A model generated the notes under the pieces. That model searched no databases. It was not told the origin of the DNA and saw only the letters and a program-made list of their open reading frames with translations. From NCBI RefSeq assembly GCF_002240225.1, contig NZ_CP022584.1, positions 4,182,094 to 4,246,093 of the forward strand: DNA of 64,000 nucleotides, in the 5' to 3' direction. Position numbers and translations under genes: made by a program. Shown here piece by piece: positions 8,508 through 17,431 of the stretch. The stretch's first letter is position 1; each line of letters starts with the position of its first letter. The stretch is from Paenibacillus physcomitrellae (GTDB taxonomy: Bacteria; Bacillota; Bacilli; Paenibacillales; Paenibacillaceae).

Positions 8508-8739
8508 TAAGGAAATAAAATAACGTTAACGCTTCTCCTCGTACGCGCGCAGCTCAGCACCAGCTGACTGTGCATTATTTTTATGGTTAGATATAGTTTT
8601 TGGTTATAACCGGCTATATCTTTTAGGATTTACCCTATACCCGGAAAACTATGCTATTTTGAGTTTAACAAGAACAGCGGACGACGGCAGGCCTGCAGGA
8701 ACCGCTCAAGACAATCTCAATATAGAGGAGTGTTTCCGA
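8508..8739 (+). other. Leader and promoter region of metE
   Basis: This 232-base stretch has no gene. It contains GATATAG/CTATATC arms (8590-8620) around a perfect ten-base palindrome GGTTATAACC (8602-8611). TATAGTTT at 8592-8599 matches one half of the streptococcal MetR/MtaR-type box, while the other half is poorly matched. No S-box (SAM-I) or T-box signature is visible, so LysR-type control of metE is more likely than riboswitch control. An earlier in-frame start at 8659 has no ribosome site and is not used. Confidence 0.4.
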
Positions 8740-11028
8740 ATGAAAAGCAGCAATTTAGGATACCCGCGCATCGGCCAAAACCGGGAGTGGAAGAAAGTAA
8801 TCGAGGCCTATTGGGCCGGCAAGCTGGAAGAGCAGGAGCTGCACAGCGAGCTGGAATCCATTCGCCTCGGGAACTTGAAGCTTCAGCAGGAGCAGGGGAT
8901 TGACCTGATTCCTGTGAATGATTTTACTTATTACGATCATGTACTGGATACGGCTGTGATGTTCGGATTGGTGCCACAACGTTTTGCCTGGGACGGAAGA
9001 CATGTGGATCTGGCCACCTATTATGCGATAGCCCGGGGGAACAAGGAAGCCACCGCCTCCGAAATGACAAAATGGTTCAACACGAACTATCACTATATTG
9101 TGCCGGAGATTACGGCGGATCTGCAGCCGGTTCTGACGGTTAACCGTCCGCTTGAAGCATATCGGGAGGCCAAAACCAAGCTGGGTATTGAAGGCAAGCC
9201 GGTGCTTCTTGGCCTGTTTACGCTGCTGAAGCTGTCCAAAGGATACGAAGCCGAGCAGTTCTCGGCCTGGGTAGACCGTCTGCTTCCGCTATACGGACAA
9301 GTGCTGGCCGAGCTGGAGCAGGAGGGCGTGCAGTGGGTACAAATCGACGAGCCTGCCCTGGTGGCGACGCTTACGTCCGAAGAGCTGGCAGAGGTCCAGC
9401 ATATTTACGGGTCTTTGAGCAAACAGCTGTCCGGATTGAAAGTGCTGGTTCAAACCTATTTTGAAGCTGTGGATCACTACAAGGAAATCGTTGCTTTGCC
9501 GGTGCAGGGCATCGGTCTCGACTTCGTCCATGACCGCGGGCAAAATCTGCGCTCTGTGCTGGAGCAAGGTTTCCCAAGCGACAAAGTGCTTGGAGCAGGC
9601 GTGATTGATGGCAGAGGCATTTGGAAATCCGATCTGGCTGCCAAGCTGGAGCTGTTGGATACCCTGAAACAAAAGGTAGCGGCGGAACGCCTGCTCGTTC
9701 AGCCGTCCAGCAGTCTGCTGCATGTCCCGGTGACAACAGCTCAGGAGCAGAAGCTTGATCCAGTCCTCAAAGACGCGCTTGCTTTCGCTAATGAAAAAAT
9801 CACCGAGCTTGTGCTGCTCACCCAAGCCGGCAACAAAGGCGCTGCAGCCGTCAGCGCCGGGCTGGCTGCGGCTGATCGCGGCCGCAAGGCGCTCCAGCAG
9901 TCGCCGGCCAGAAACAAAACGGCGGTGCGCCAGCGTACCGCCGAGGCGGTGGCCCAACCTGCCGAGAGAACGGCTGATGTGGAGACGCGTCGCAAGGTTC
10001 AGCAGGACAAGTTCCAGCTTCCCCTGCTTCCGACAACCACGATCGGCAGCTTCCCGCAGACGCCGGAGGTCCGCAGCGCCAGACTGAAATGGCGCAAGGG
10101 CGAATGGAGCCCGCAGCGCTATGAAACGTTCATCAAGGAGCAGATCCAGGACTGGATCCGGATTCAGGAGGAGCTAGGGCTGGATGTGCTGGTTCACGGG
10201 GAGTTCGAACGTACGGACATGGTGGAATTTTTCGGAGAGAAGCTGGAAGGGTTTGCTTTCACGTCGCTGGGCTGGGTGCAATCCTATGGCTCCCGCTGCG
10301 TGAAACCGCCGATCATTTACGGGGATATCGAGTTCACCGCTCCGATGACGGTGGCTGAAACGGTTTATGCTCAATCGCTGACCCAAGCACCGGTGAAAGG
10401 TATGTTGACGGGTCCGGTCACGATCCTCAACTGGTCGTTTGTCCGGGATGATCTGTCCCGCGAAGAGGTTGCTTATCAGATTGCGCTGGCCCTGCGAGAA
10501 GAGGTCGAGGCGTTGGAAGCAGCCGGCATCGGTATGATCCAGGTGGATGAACCGGCTCTGCGCGAAGGGCTTCCGCTCAAACGCGAACAGTGGCCGCATT
10601 ATCTGGAATGGGCGGTGAAGGCATTCAAACTGTCCACGACAACGGTCAAGGATGAAACGCAAATTCATACCCATATGTGCTACAGCGAATTTAACGACAT
10701 CATCGAAGCAATCAGCGCTTTGGATGCGGACGTTATTTCGATCGAAACCTCGCGCAGCCACGGCGAGCTGATCGAAAGCTTTGAGAAATATACGTATGAC
10801 AAAGGCATCGGCCTGGGAGTCTATGACATCCACAGCCCGCGTGTACCGCCGGTTGAGGAAATGACCTCGATGATCGACCGCGCTCTGCGGGTGCTGAAGC
10901 CGTCCCAATTCTGGATCAATCCGGACTGCGGTCTGAAGACGCGCAAAGATGAAGAAACGGTGCTGGCGCTGAGAAACATGGTAGAAGCCACTCGCCTCAG
11001 CCGTGAGAAATACAGCGTTAAAGCCTGA
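8740..11028 (+). CDS. metE: Cobalamin-independent methionine synthase (5-methyltetrahydropteroyltriglutamate-homocysteine methyltransferase)
   Basis: A 762-residue MetE, the usual length. It transfers the methyl group of methyl-tetrahydrofolate polyglutamate to homocysteine, the last step of methionine synthesis, in the cytoplasm. The N-terminal folate-binding half begins SSNLGYPRIGQNREWKK; the C-terminal catalytic half begins near LPTTTIGSFPQT and carries the zinc ligands in IHTHMCYSEF (His and Cys), SIETSRSHGE (Glu) and INPDCGLKTR (Cys). The linker between halves is unusually rich in Ala and Arg. ATG at 8740 follows AGAGGAG. The gene stands alone between a long leader and a strong terminator. 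Confidence 0.97.
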   Translation: MKSSNLGYPRIGQNREWKKVIEAYWAGKLEEQELHSELESIRLGNLKLQQEQGIDLIPVNDFTYYDHVLDTAVMFGLVPQRFAWDGRHVDLATYYAIARGNKEATASEMTKWFNTNYHYIVPEITADLQPVLTVNRPLEAYREAKTKLGIEGKPVLLGLFTLLKLSKGYEAEQFSAWVDRLLPLYGQVLAELEQEGVQWVQIDEPALVATLTSEELAEVQHIYGSLSKQLSGLKVLVQTYFEAVDHYKEIVALPVQGIGLDFVHDRGQNLRSVLEQGFPSDKVLGAGVIDGRGIWKSDLAAKLELLDTLKQKVAAERLLVQPSSSLLHVPVTTAQEQKLDPVLKDALAFANEKITELVLLTQAGNKGAAAVSAGLAAADRGRKALQQSPARNKTAVRQRTAEAVAQPAERTADVETRRKVQQDKFQLPLLPTTTIGSFPQTPEVRSARLKWRKGEWSPQRYETFIKEQIQDWIRIQEELGLDVLVHGEFERTDMVEFFGEKLEGFAFTSLGWVQSYGSRCVKPPIIYGDIEFTAPMTVAETVYAQSLTQAPVKGMLTGPVTILNWSFVRDDLSREEVAYQIALALREEVEALEAAGIGMIQVDEPALREGLPLKREQWPHYLEWAVKAFKLSTTTVKDETQIHTHMCYSEFNDIIEAISALDADVISIETSRSHGELIESFEKYTYDKGIGLGVYDIHSPRVPPVEEMTSMIDRALRVLKPSQFWINPDCGLKTRKDEETVLALRNMVEATRLSREKYSVKA

Positions 11029-11055
11029 TTTTCCAGCAAAATCAAGCCAAATAGA

Positions 11056-11096
11056 AAGCAGGTTCCGGAATGCACATCCGGAACCTGCTTCTTTTT
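11056..11096 (+). terminator. Strong terminator after metE
   Basis: A 14-base perfect stem (AAGCAGGTTCCGGA with its complement) around a seven-base loop, followed by TTCTTTTTC. Confidence 0.92.
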
Positions 11097-11100
11097 CTGT

Positions 11101-11580
11101 TCAGGGGAAAGTCCAGTCAGCCGCATTTGACCCAATTCGTGCACGGACAGGAGGAGGGGAGCCGCTCAGCTTCAGGTTCTCAAAGGCTTGAACGGCTGAT
11201 TTGGCGACTTCGATGTCCTGCGCGCTGACTCCTCCGCTTACGCCAATTGCTCCGATCATTCTGTCTTCCACCACAAAAGGGATGCCTCCGCCCAAAATCG
11301 TAATTTTACCTTGATTAATGCTATTAATTCCAAAAGCTTCACCCCCGGGAGCAGCGAGCTTGGCGAGCTGTTCTGTTGGCATTTTTAGGGCGGCGCTGGT
11401 CCAGGCCTTGCTCTGAGCCACTTCGATATCGCCGATTCTGGCATTGTCCATGCGGTGGAAAGCGACTAGATTAGCTCCTTCATCCACGATAGCGATGTCG
11501 CAGGCCAGCTTCATCTGGCGGGCTTTCTGTTCTGCAGCCTCAAGCAGCTGTTTGGCAAGCTCCAGCGTAAGTTTAAACAA
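11101..11580 (-). CDS. HbpS/GlcG-family heme-degrading-domain protein
   Basis: A 159-residue protein of the GlcG/HbpS fold (PF03928-like): LTLELAKQLLEAAEQKA at the N-terminus, the DxxxNLVAFHRMDNA block and GGGIPFVVEDRMIGAIGVSGG near the middle. Family members are small oligomeric proteins linked to heme binding, glycolate utilisation or accessory roles in dehydratase operons, so the molecular role here is open. The start is TTG at 11580, supported by AAAGGAGG seven bases upstream; no ATG is nearby. It is co-oriented with the SDR gene upstream of it, separated by 127 bases with a short tandem repeat. Confidence 0.8.
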   Translation of the reverse strand: MFKLTLELAKQLLEAAEQKARQMKLACDIAIVDEGANLVAFHRMDNARIGDIEVAQSKAWTSAALKMPTEQLAKLAAPGGEAFGINSINQGKITILGGGIPFVVEDRMIGAIGVSGGVSAQDIEVAKSAVQAFENLKLSGSPPPVRARIGSNAADWTFP

Positions 11581-11592
11581 CCGGATCCCTCC

Positions 11593-11638
11593 TTTAGAGT
11601 TGGTATGTCCGTTTCTTTAGAGTCGGTACGTCCTTTCG
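11593..11638. repeat. Imperfect 23-base tandem duplication at the HbpS-like start region
   Basis: TTTAGAGT-T/C-GGTA-T/C-GTCC occurs twice, at 11593 and 11616. The first copy overlaps the ribosome binding site of the HbpS-like gene. It may be a recent duplication with no function. Confidence 0.6.
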
Positions 11639-11707
11639 TCCCTTCCTTCAGGCAGCATTCTAAATAACAAATCTACAAACCTATAAATCCCAGCTCAGGT
11701 CTCCAAT

Positions 11708-12607
11708 TCAGGTAACAACGGACCCTCCATTAGCAAAATAAATCTGCCCTGACGTATACGAAGCATCGTCCGAGGCGAGCAGCACATATACGGGAGCCAG
11801 TTCAAACGGCTGGCCGGGCCGTCCGAGCGGAACCTCGGTTCCAAAGGTGGTGACTTCTTCCGCAGTGAAGGCGGACGGGATTAATGGCGTCCAAGTCGGC
11901 CCGGGTGCCACAGCGTTGACGCGAATGCCTTGATCGGCCAGGGAGAGGGCCAATGAACGGGTAAAGGATACAATGGCACCTTTGGTGGCGGTGTAATCGA
12001 TCATGTTAGCCATTCCGGAGAAGGCAGTATCCGAGGTGGTGTTAATAATCGAGCTTCCTGCACGCAGATGGGGCAGCGCAGCTTTCGTCATGTCAAAAAA
12101 TGAAATAATATTGGTATGGAAGGTATTCAGCAGCTGTTCTCGGGAAATCTGCAAAATGCTGGGCTGATGGAACTGCACCCCGTGATTGTTGACCAGAATG
12201 TCCAGCTTGCCGAAGGTTTGGACGGTTTTCTCTACTACAGCATAACAGTTGTTCTCGTGCCTCAAATCGGCGGCAAGGGTCAAACATTGGCGGCCAAGCT
12301 TGTTAATCATTTGCTGGGTTTCAGCCGCATCCTGATGTTCGTCGAGGTAAACGATGGCGATATCGGCGCCTTCCTTGGCGAAAGCTATGGCGGCGGCGCG
12401 GCCGATCCCGCTGTCTCCGCCGGTAATCAGCGCGATTTTGTTGGTTAATCTGCCGCTGCCGGAGTATGCCGGATTATCGGAGATCGGGCGGGGGGTCATG
12501 ATATATTCAAAGCCGGGATGGCGGTCTTGATGCTGCGCTGGGAAAACAACCGGGACGCTGCGGCACTGCGTTGTCCAGCCCATGTAAGGATATTTGGGAT
12601 AACTCAT
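11708..12607 (-). CDS. General-stress-type SDR oxidoreductase (YdaD/YhdF-like glucose dehydrogenase family)
   Basis: A 299-residue classical SDR: TGGDSGIGRAAAIAF cofactor loop, NNHGV block, and the catalytic Tyr-x-x-x-Lys in DYTATKGA. The N-terminal extension (YPYMGWTTQCRSVPVVFPAQHQ region) is that of the Bacillus YdaD/YhdF/YhxC group, sigma-B-controlled oxidoreductases of unknown substrate. The ATG at 12607 is chosen for its AAAGGAG site six bases upstream; an earlier in-frame codon at 12652 lacks one. It is divergent from ybaK. NAD(P)-dependent cytoplasmic oxidation or reduction of a polyol, sugar or aldehyde is likely. Confidence 0.88.
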   Translation of the reverse strand: MSYPKYPYMGWTTQCRSVPVVFPAQHQDRHPGFEYIMTPRPISDNPAYSGSGRLTNKIALITGGDSGIGRAAAIAFAKEGADIAIVYLDEHQDAAETQQMINKLGRQCLTLAADLRHENNCYAVVEKTVQTFGKLDILVNNHGVQFHQPSILQISREQLLNTFHTNIISFFDMTKAALPHLRAGSSIINTTSDTAFSGMANMIDYTATKGAIVSFTRSLALSLADQGIRVNAVAPGPTWTPLIPSAFTAEEVTTFGTEVPLGRPGQPFELAPVYVLLASDDASYTSGQIYFANGGSVVT

Positions 12608-12684
12608 GATTGTCTCCTTTCGGATTTCATCGTTTGGTCCTAATTTATTCAAAGGTTAAGCAATAAAGAAGGAGGAACACCCTA

Positions 12685-13173
12685 ATGGCGGAAAGCAAAA
12701 CCAATGCAATGCGATTGCTCGATAAATCTCAAATTCCATACGAAACCTTGAATTACGATCACGAGGACGGGCAGATTCACGGCACGGCTGTTGCGGAGAA
12801 AATCGGCAGACCACAGGAGTCCGTCTTTAAAACGCTGGTGGCCCACCAAAGCGGCCAAATTAGTCAAATCTGCGTGTTTGTTATCCCGGTGGCGGAGGAA
12901 CTCGATTTGAAGAAAGCAGCCAAAGCGGCCGGCGCCAAAAAGATAGAGATGCTGCCCGTGAAGGACCTGCTCAAATGGACGGGATATATCCGCGGCGGCT
13001 GTTCTCCTGTCGGCATGAAAAAGCTGTATCCCACCTTTATAGATGCCAGCGCCGAAGGGCTGAAGATCATCGCGGTCAGCGCGGGCAGAATAGGTACACA
13101 AATGGAGCTGAACCCGCAGCAGCTGGCGGAACAGGTGAAAGCCGTCTTTTTCCCGCTGACTAAAGAAGCCTGA
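12685..13173 (+). CDS. ybaK: YbaK/EbsC-family Cys-tRNA(Pro)/Cys-tRNA(Cys) deacylase
   Basis: A 162-residue single-domain YbaK protein. It removes cysteine mischarged onto tRNA-Pro by prolyl-tRNA synthetase. The family blocks are present: TNAMRLLDKSQIPYETLNY, VFKTLVA with the catalytic lysine, and GYIRGGCSPVGMKK. The start has AAGGAGG nine bases upstream. It is transcribed away from the stress-type SDR across a 77-base gap and is followed by short repeats and a terminator. Confidence 0.93.
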   Translation: MAESKTNAMRLLDKSQIPYETLNYDHEDGQIHGTAVAEKIGRPQESVFKTLVAHQSGQISQICVFVIPVAEELDLKKAAKAAGAKKIEMLPVKDLLKWTGYIRGGCSPVGMKKLYPTFIDASAEGLKIIAVSAGRIGTQMELNPQQLAEQVKAVFFPLTKEA

Positions 13174-13180
13174 ATCCCGG

Positions 13181-13230
13181 GAACTGATAGGAGATCATAG
13201 GAGATCATAGAAAATCATAGGAGATCAAAA
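13181..13230. repeat. Short degenerate tandem repeat, five ten-base units
   Basis: Units of GAGATCATAG or close variants run head to tail (13181, 13191, 13201, 13211, 13221) directly after the ybaK stop. They probably arose by slippage. Confidence 0.7.
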
Positions 13231-13246
13231 TCAATACAGAAGGATG

Positions 13247-13281
13247 AGAGCCCGTTGGCATGACGCGGCTCTTTTTGTTTT
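13247..13281 (+). terminator. Intrinsic terminator after ybaK
   Basis: GAGCC-CGT pairs with ACG-GGCTC around a short loop and is followed by TTTTTGTTTT. The 140 bases from here to the MFS gene contain no other gene. Confidence 0.75.
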
Positions 13282-13423
13282 AAGGGGAGGCATTGAAGGA
13301 GGAAACAATCCGTGGAGAATTAGGCAAAGTCTCTATAGAAATAGGCTACCGCCTGCTTTATCAAATCATCCATACTAAGTCCAGAGGATATTTGAATTTT
13401 ATTGTAACTAAGGAGGAATTTCC

Positions 13424-14620
13424 GTGAGTCAAGCTTTAGTTCAGCAAGAACAAGCAAACGAACGGGCGGCTTTTCTTAAGGTGGTAACCATACTAGGATT
13501 AAGTTCGGTTCTTATCCTTTCGCTCATGTATATAACCATTCCGCTTGTTCCTATATGGGCCGACCATTATAAAGTAGCCCAAAGCGTTGCCGTCTGGACG
13601 GGCAGTGCCTTTGGATTCGCTTATGCACTGGGGAATATCTTTTGGGGGACTCTCTCGGACAGATTTCAGCGTATAAAAATTCTTTACACAGGGTTGTTTT
13701 TGCTTACCGGAGCCACGATCCTCGTCGGTTTAAGCCCCTCTATCGGAGCTTTAATTGCTTTACGGGGCCTGCAAGGACTGATTGCCGCTTCTTTCCCTGC
13801 CGTTGCGATTGCTTATGTAGGTGATGTTCTTGCTCCGCACTACCGGGCGCTTGCCATTTCATTCATCAGCTGCGGCTTTCTGCTGGCCGGGATCTTGGGG
13901 CAGGTTTATGCCACAGCGCTTCAGGCATCTCTCGGCTGGCGGAGCGCATTTTGGATTCTGGCCGCCGTATATTTCATTATTGCCTTATTCATGATGAAGC
14001 TGCCTAAAGGGGCTGTCCAGGGGACAACAAAAGCTTCTCTGTTTCAAGTTTATGCGCAGATGCTGCGGTTGTTTAGTAACGGAAGACTGCTGATTGCCTG
14101 GCTTGCTGCCGTTTCCATTCTGCTCAGCTTTGTCGGTATGTACTCGGCCCTTTCTTCCTTTGTTACGGAACAGTTCCACGGCGATTCGTCAACGTTGACC
14201 TGGATCCGTGTTGCGGGAATCCCCAGCATCCTGCTGTCCATCGGAGCGGGGAGCCTGATCAAACGGATAGGTCCGAAAAAGGTGACCGTCTACAGTTTAC
14301 TGTTAGCCGGGATAGGCCTCATTCTTGAAGCCTTCTCCGGCTCGCTTCCGATGCTTGTTGTAGCAAGCGCGGTCTTTGTCCTCGGCATCGCCTCGGCGGT
14401 TCCCGGCATCATTGTCATGGTCGGACAGCTTGGCAGTCAGGCGCGGGGGAGTGCTACTGCCGTATATGCCTTCTTCGTATTCGTTGGAGCCAGTATGGGC
14501 CCGATTCTGGCCACTCAACTTATCGGCTACGGCGCGAAAACCGTATTTCTGGTCCTCGGCGGAATTGTTTTTCTGGCCGCTGTAGTGATCTCTATAGCGA
14601 TTCGGCTTGAACGGGCATAA
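13424..14620 (+). CDS. MFS transporter, 12-span
   Basis: A 398-residue major facilitator with about 12 spans. The loop-2/3 motif is present as GNIFWGTLSDRFQRIK, and the second half repeats it as IGAGSLIKRIGPKKV. It resembles the YnfM/AraJ-type proton-coupled exporters; the substrate cannot be told from sequence. GTG at 13424 follows AAGGAGG at good spacing. It is a single gene ending at a bidirectional terminator shared with the beta-helix gene. Confidence 0.85.
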   Translation: MSQALVQQEQANERAAFLKVVTILGLSSVLILSLMYITIPLVPIWADHYKVAQSVAVWTGSAFGFAYALGNIFWGTLSDRFQRIKILYTGLFLLTGATILVGLSPSIGALIALRGLQGLIAASFPAVAIAYVGDVLAPHYRALAISFISCGFLLAGILGQVYATALQASLGWRSAFWILAAVYFIIALFMMKLPKGAVQGTTKASLFQVYAQMLRLFSNGRLLIAWLAAVSILLSFVGMYSALSSFVTEQFHGDSSTLTWIRVAGIPSILLSIGAGSLIKRIGPKKVTVYSLLLAGIGLILEAFSGSLPMLVVASAVFVLGIASAVPGIIVMVGQLGSQARGSATAVYAFFVFVGASMGPILATQLIGYGAKTVFLVLGGIVFLAAVVISIAIRLERA

Positions 14621-14661
14621 GCCTCAGTTCAATCCACAGCCTTGGCTGTTTTCCATAAAAA

Positions 14662-14693
14662 AAGAGGGGTCTCCTAAAATGGAGACCCCTCTT
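14662..14693. terminator. Bidirectional terminator between the MFS and beta-helix genes
   Basis: A perfect stem AAGAGGGGTCTCC / GGAGACCCCTCTT with a short loop. An A-run lies on the left (a T-run for the minus strand), so it best serves the minus-strand gene. Confidence 0.85.
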
Positions 14694-14716
14694 GCGATTG
14701 ATCCAGCCTTCAGCGG

Positions 14717-17347
14717 TTAAGGATACACATTCAGCTCATGAATCGACCACCAGCTGGTGCTGGTACCGGTTTGCACGATGCGGATGTATCTCGCGTTTTG
14801 CGGTGAGAAGGTTGCTGTTATAACGGGACCGTTCCCTGTGCCGGTTGCAATGGCGCTACCAAAGCTGGTGCCGTCATTGGATACGTAAATCTCGTATCCG
14901 CGGGCATAGTCGTTGTTGCTGCCTGCGGAGTCCATGACGATTTTACTGAAGCTGCTCCCAGTCTTCATGTCGATGGTCAAGGACTGGCCCGGTGCCATCG
15001 GCGCGCCTGAGCTCCAGCGAGTGGAGGGGTTCCCGTCAAACAGGCTGGCCGGCAGGTCGCCGCTGGAAGGCGCCGAGGAAGCCGTCCAGCCATTGCGGGC
15101 AAGCGGCGTATCCGAGGAGCTGGCCGCGGAGCCAAATACATTTAGTTCGTGGATCGACCACCAGCTGGTGCTGGTACCGGTCTGTACAACTTTGATGTAC
15201 CGGGCATTCTGCGCGGTAAAGCTGACGGTGATTACAGAACCGCTGCCGGTTCCTGATGCCACCGGATTGCCCCAGGTGCTGCCGTCACTGGACAAATAAA
15301 CTTGATATCCGCGGGCATAATCGTTATCGCTGCCGGTCGAGTCCATTTTGATCGAACTCACGTTGTACGCCTTTTTCATGTCGATCGTCAAGGATTGACC
15401 GGAAGCCATCGGCACGCCAGTGCTCCAGCGGGTCGCGGCATTACCATCGAACAGATTCGCAGCGGCATCGCCGCTGGAAGGATCAGAGACGGCTGTCCAG
15501 CCGCTGCGATCCAGCGCTGTTCCTCCCGGATTTGTGCTGCCGTCCCCCGAATTTCCGCTGCCGTTTCCGGTAAATTCGGTAAGCGTCTGCCGCATGGCGG
15601 AAGCCGGATTGTTCCCATAAACACGGTCGCCAGTATTATTGACAATGTGGGTAATTTCGCTGCCAGGCGTGCCGTTGAGCCAGATCGTTGTGGCGTGATG
15701 GATCTTGACGCCCGGCACATTAGGCACTTCAATCGCACTGTTCAGCTTGACAGCCGCATCCCGGAAGTAGGAGTAAACGCCAAGCCCCCAGGCTTCATGG
15801 CTTGTTACGGAATCGGCCACCTTGTAGGAGGCATAGCCGTTAACTGTTCCGCCGCCTGACATCCAGGCCTCCTGGTTAGGAACATCGTACGGGATTTCCG
15901 ATTGATAGAAATATAGTCGTCCGTCGTTGCCATTCCATAGCGTCTGGTATTCGTTGTGATGCTCATTAAACAGACCGTACAGGGTGACATCGGCACCGTT
16001 TACGATCAGACCGTTTTTGGACACGTTGCTAGTCCAGCCGGCTCCGTTGCCGTGGTCGGCACGCCAGATCCAGAAATGATCGCCGATCACGTCACGGCTG
16101 TTGATGATCAGTCCGGCATCCGTCCGGCCATTGGAAGCACCGCCGACCCGGAAGGTGAGGTCATGCAGTGAAGTCGGATTGGCGGCATGGCCTGCGCTGC
16201 TGCCCGCAGGGCCGACTTCCAGCAGGCTTGAAGTGTTGACCGGACCGGCATCGAAGGTCAATCCGGCGATTTTGACGCCATCTACATCCGCTACCGACAT
16301 GGCCGGTTTCCCGGTGTCCGGCACGAGGGTCGGAATACCGATGCCAAGCACGACGGTGTTCGGATTGGTGATGCGGATCGTATCGTTTAAGTGGAAGAAA
16401 CCAGGTGTAAACAGCAGGTTTTTGCCTTGGGCAAGAGCGGCGTTAATAGAGTCCGCCGTAGCCGTCTCCGGTTTGGCGATATAGAATTGGTCAATAGAGA
16501 GGGATGTGCCCGGGGTGGAGCCGTTTGCCCAGCTGACGCCCTGGGTGTTGGTTTGAAGCGAAGGAACAAATATCCGGTATTGGCTGGCGTTATCGATATA
16601 CAGATAAGGTTTCTCCCGCATGATCGGCGTTTTGTCTACTACGGTATACGGAGGTTCCGGGAACTGGCCCGACGGCGCGTTAGTGTCACCTACAAAGACC
16701 ATATTCCAAACCCCGTTGTTCCAGGAGCCCCATTGGCTGTTGCGCGAGAACCACTGCTGCTGGGAAGCCGGGACAACCGTACCGTCCACGATAGAATCCG
16801 CAAGGAAACCGCCGCTCGCCCAGCCGGCATTCCAGTTCGAGTCGAAGTCAAACAGATCAAGCTCGCCTTTAATATGCAGCCGTCTGAGCGGTGCTGCCTG
16901 GGAGACGGCAAATTGAGTCACTCCGTTCGAAGGAGCGATGGTCAAATTCTCGATGGCGCGCCAGAAATTGCGCGTTGCGTTGCCGTTATCCCAATCCGCA
17001 TTGATGTTTAATCCCCCATTAATCGTAACGTCCCCGGGATTTTGTCCGAGTCCGGCTACGTGGGTGTTGAAGCCTACATTAAAATTAATATTGTAAGACC
17101 CTGGTTTGAACAACAGAGCGTCACGCTGGGTACCAAACTCGTTGGACTCCTGAACAGCATACACAGAGTTCACCGTGTTTTGAATATCTGAAGCTGGCAT
17201 AGAAGGGTCGAATACATAGACATTAGGGCCAAAGATCGTGGAGTTTGCATCGCTGATCGACGCTGCATGGGAAAAACCGGGATCAGCCGCCAGGAATCCC
17301 ACCGTCATGACCAAGCTGGAAACGACGGACACTGCTTTTCTGAACAT
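14717..17347 (-). CDS. Secreted right-handed beta-helix protein with two C-terminal F5/8 (discoidin/CBM32-type) domains
   Basis: An 876-residue exported protein. Residues 1-29 form a signal peptide (FRKAVSVVSSLVMTVGF, cleavage near SHAAS). Residues about 35-590 resemble pectate-lyase-3/GH28-related beta-helix proteins (FGPNVYVFDPSMP, HVAGLGQNPGDVTINGG, SRNSQWGSW, WRADHGNGAGW). Close relatives in actinomycetes are often labelled adenylyl cyclase, for which I see no motif. After a Gly/Ser/Asn linker, two F5/8 domains start at about residues 612 and 749, each ending NARYI-(K/R)-(V/I)-VQTGTSTSWWSIHELNV. They probably bind a polysaccharide while the helix cleaves or holds it. A cre site upstream fits carbon catabolite control. 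The start has a GGAGGAG site. The glycan is unknown. Confidence 0.82.
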   Translation of the reverse strand: MFRKAVSVVSSLVMTVGFLAADPGFSHAASISDANSTIFGPNVYVFDPSMPASDIQNTVNSVYAVQESNEFGTQRDALLFKPGSYNINFNVGFNTHVAGLGQNPGDVTINGGLNINADWDNGNATRNFWRAIENLTIAPSNGVTQFAVSQAAPLRRLHIKGELDLFDFDSNWNAGWASGGFLADSIVDGTVVPASQQQWFSRNSQWGSWNNGVWNMVFVGDTNAPSGQFPEPPYTVVDKTPIMREKPYLYIDNASQYRIFVPSLQTNTQGVSWANGSTPGTSLSIDQFYIAKPETATADSINAALAQGKNLLFTPGFFHLNDTIRITNPNTVVLGIGIPTLVPDTGKPAMSVADVDGVKIAGLTFDAGPVNTSSLLEVGPAGSSAGHAANPTSLHDLTFRVGGASNGRTDAGLIINSRDVIGDHFWIWRADHGNGAGWTSNVSKNGLIVNGADVTLYGLFNEHHNEYQTLWNGNDGRLYFYQSEIPYDVPNQEAWMSGGGTVNGYASYKVADSVTSHEAWGLGVYSYFRDAAVKLNSAIEVPNVPGVKIHHATTIWLNGTPGSEITHIVNNTGDRVYGNNPASAMRQTLTEFTGNGSGNSGDGSTNPGGTALDRSGWTAVSDPSSGDAAANLFDGNAATRWSTGVPMASGQSLTIDMKKAYNVSSIKMDSTGSDNDYARGYQVYLSSDGSTWGNPVASGTGSGSVITVSFTAQNARYIKVVQTGTSTSWWSIHELNVFGSAASSSDTPLARNGWTASSAPSSGDLPASLFDGNPSTRWSSGAPMAPGQSLTIDMKTGSSFSKIVMDSAGSNNDYARGYEIYVSNDGTSFGSAIATGTGNGPVITATFSPQNARYIRIVQTGTSTSWWSIHELNVYP
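14742..15181. repeat. Copies of a near-identical segment encoding the ends of the twin F5/8 domains
   Basis: About 29 identical bases beginning ATCGACCACCAGCTGG occur at 14742 and 15153, 411 bases apart (137 codons). They mark an intragenic duplication of a whole F5/8 domain. The rest of the two domain copies is more diverged. Confidence 0.85.
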
Positions 17348-17417
17348 AATTGTCTCCTCCCGTAATAGGTTTTGATAAACCGCTTGTGGACTTGACTAAA
17401 ACTAGATTCAAATAACA

Positions 17418-17431
17418 GGAAAGCGTTTGCA
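17418..17431 (-). promoter_or_regulatory. CcpA cre site upstream of the beta-helix gene
   Basis: On the minus strand TGCAAACGCTTTCC matches the cre pattern TGnAAnCGnWWnCA at all fixed positions except the last. It lies about 70 bases before the start codon and is bracketed by ACTAGATT direct repeats at 17401-17408 and 17436-17443, possibly a second regulator site. The rest of the 390-base gap to ppk holds the Pho box and no gene. Confidence 0.65.

Noticed and set aside
8508-8739. SAM riboswitch or T-box before metE
   Set aside because: No conserved S-box core or T-box tail sequence is visible; a covariance search would settle it.
13181-13230. CRISPR-like array
   Set aside because: Units are ten bases, directly adjacent with no spacers, and no cas gene is near.
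14717-17347. Adenylyl cyclase annotation for the beta-helix protein
   Set aside because: Relatives carry this name, but no cyclase catalytic motif is present and the architecture is that of an exported glycan-binding protein.
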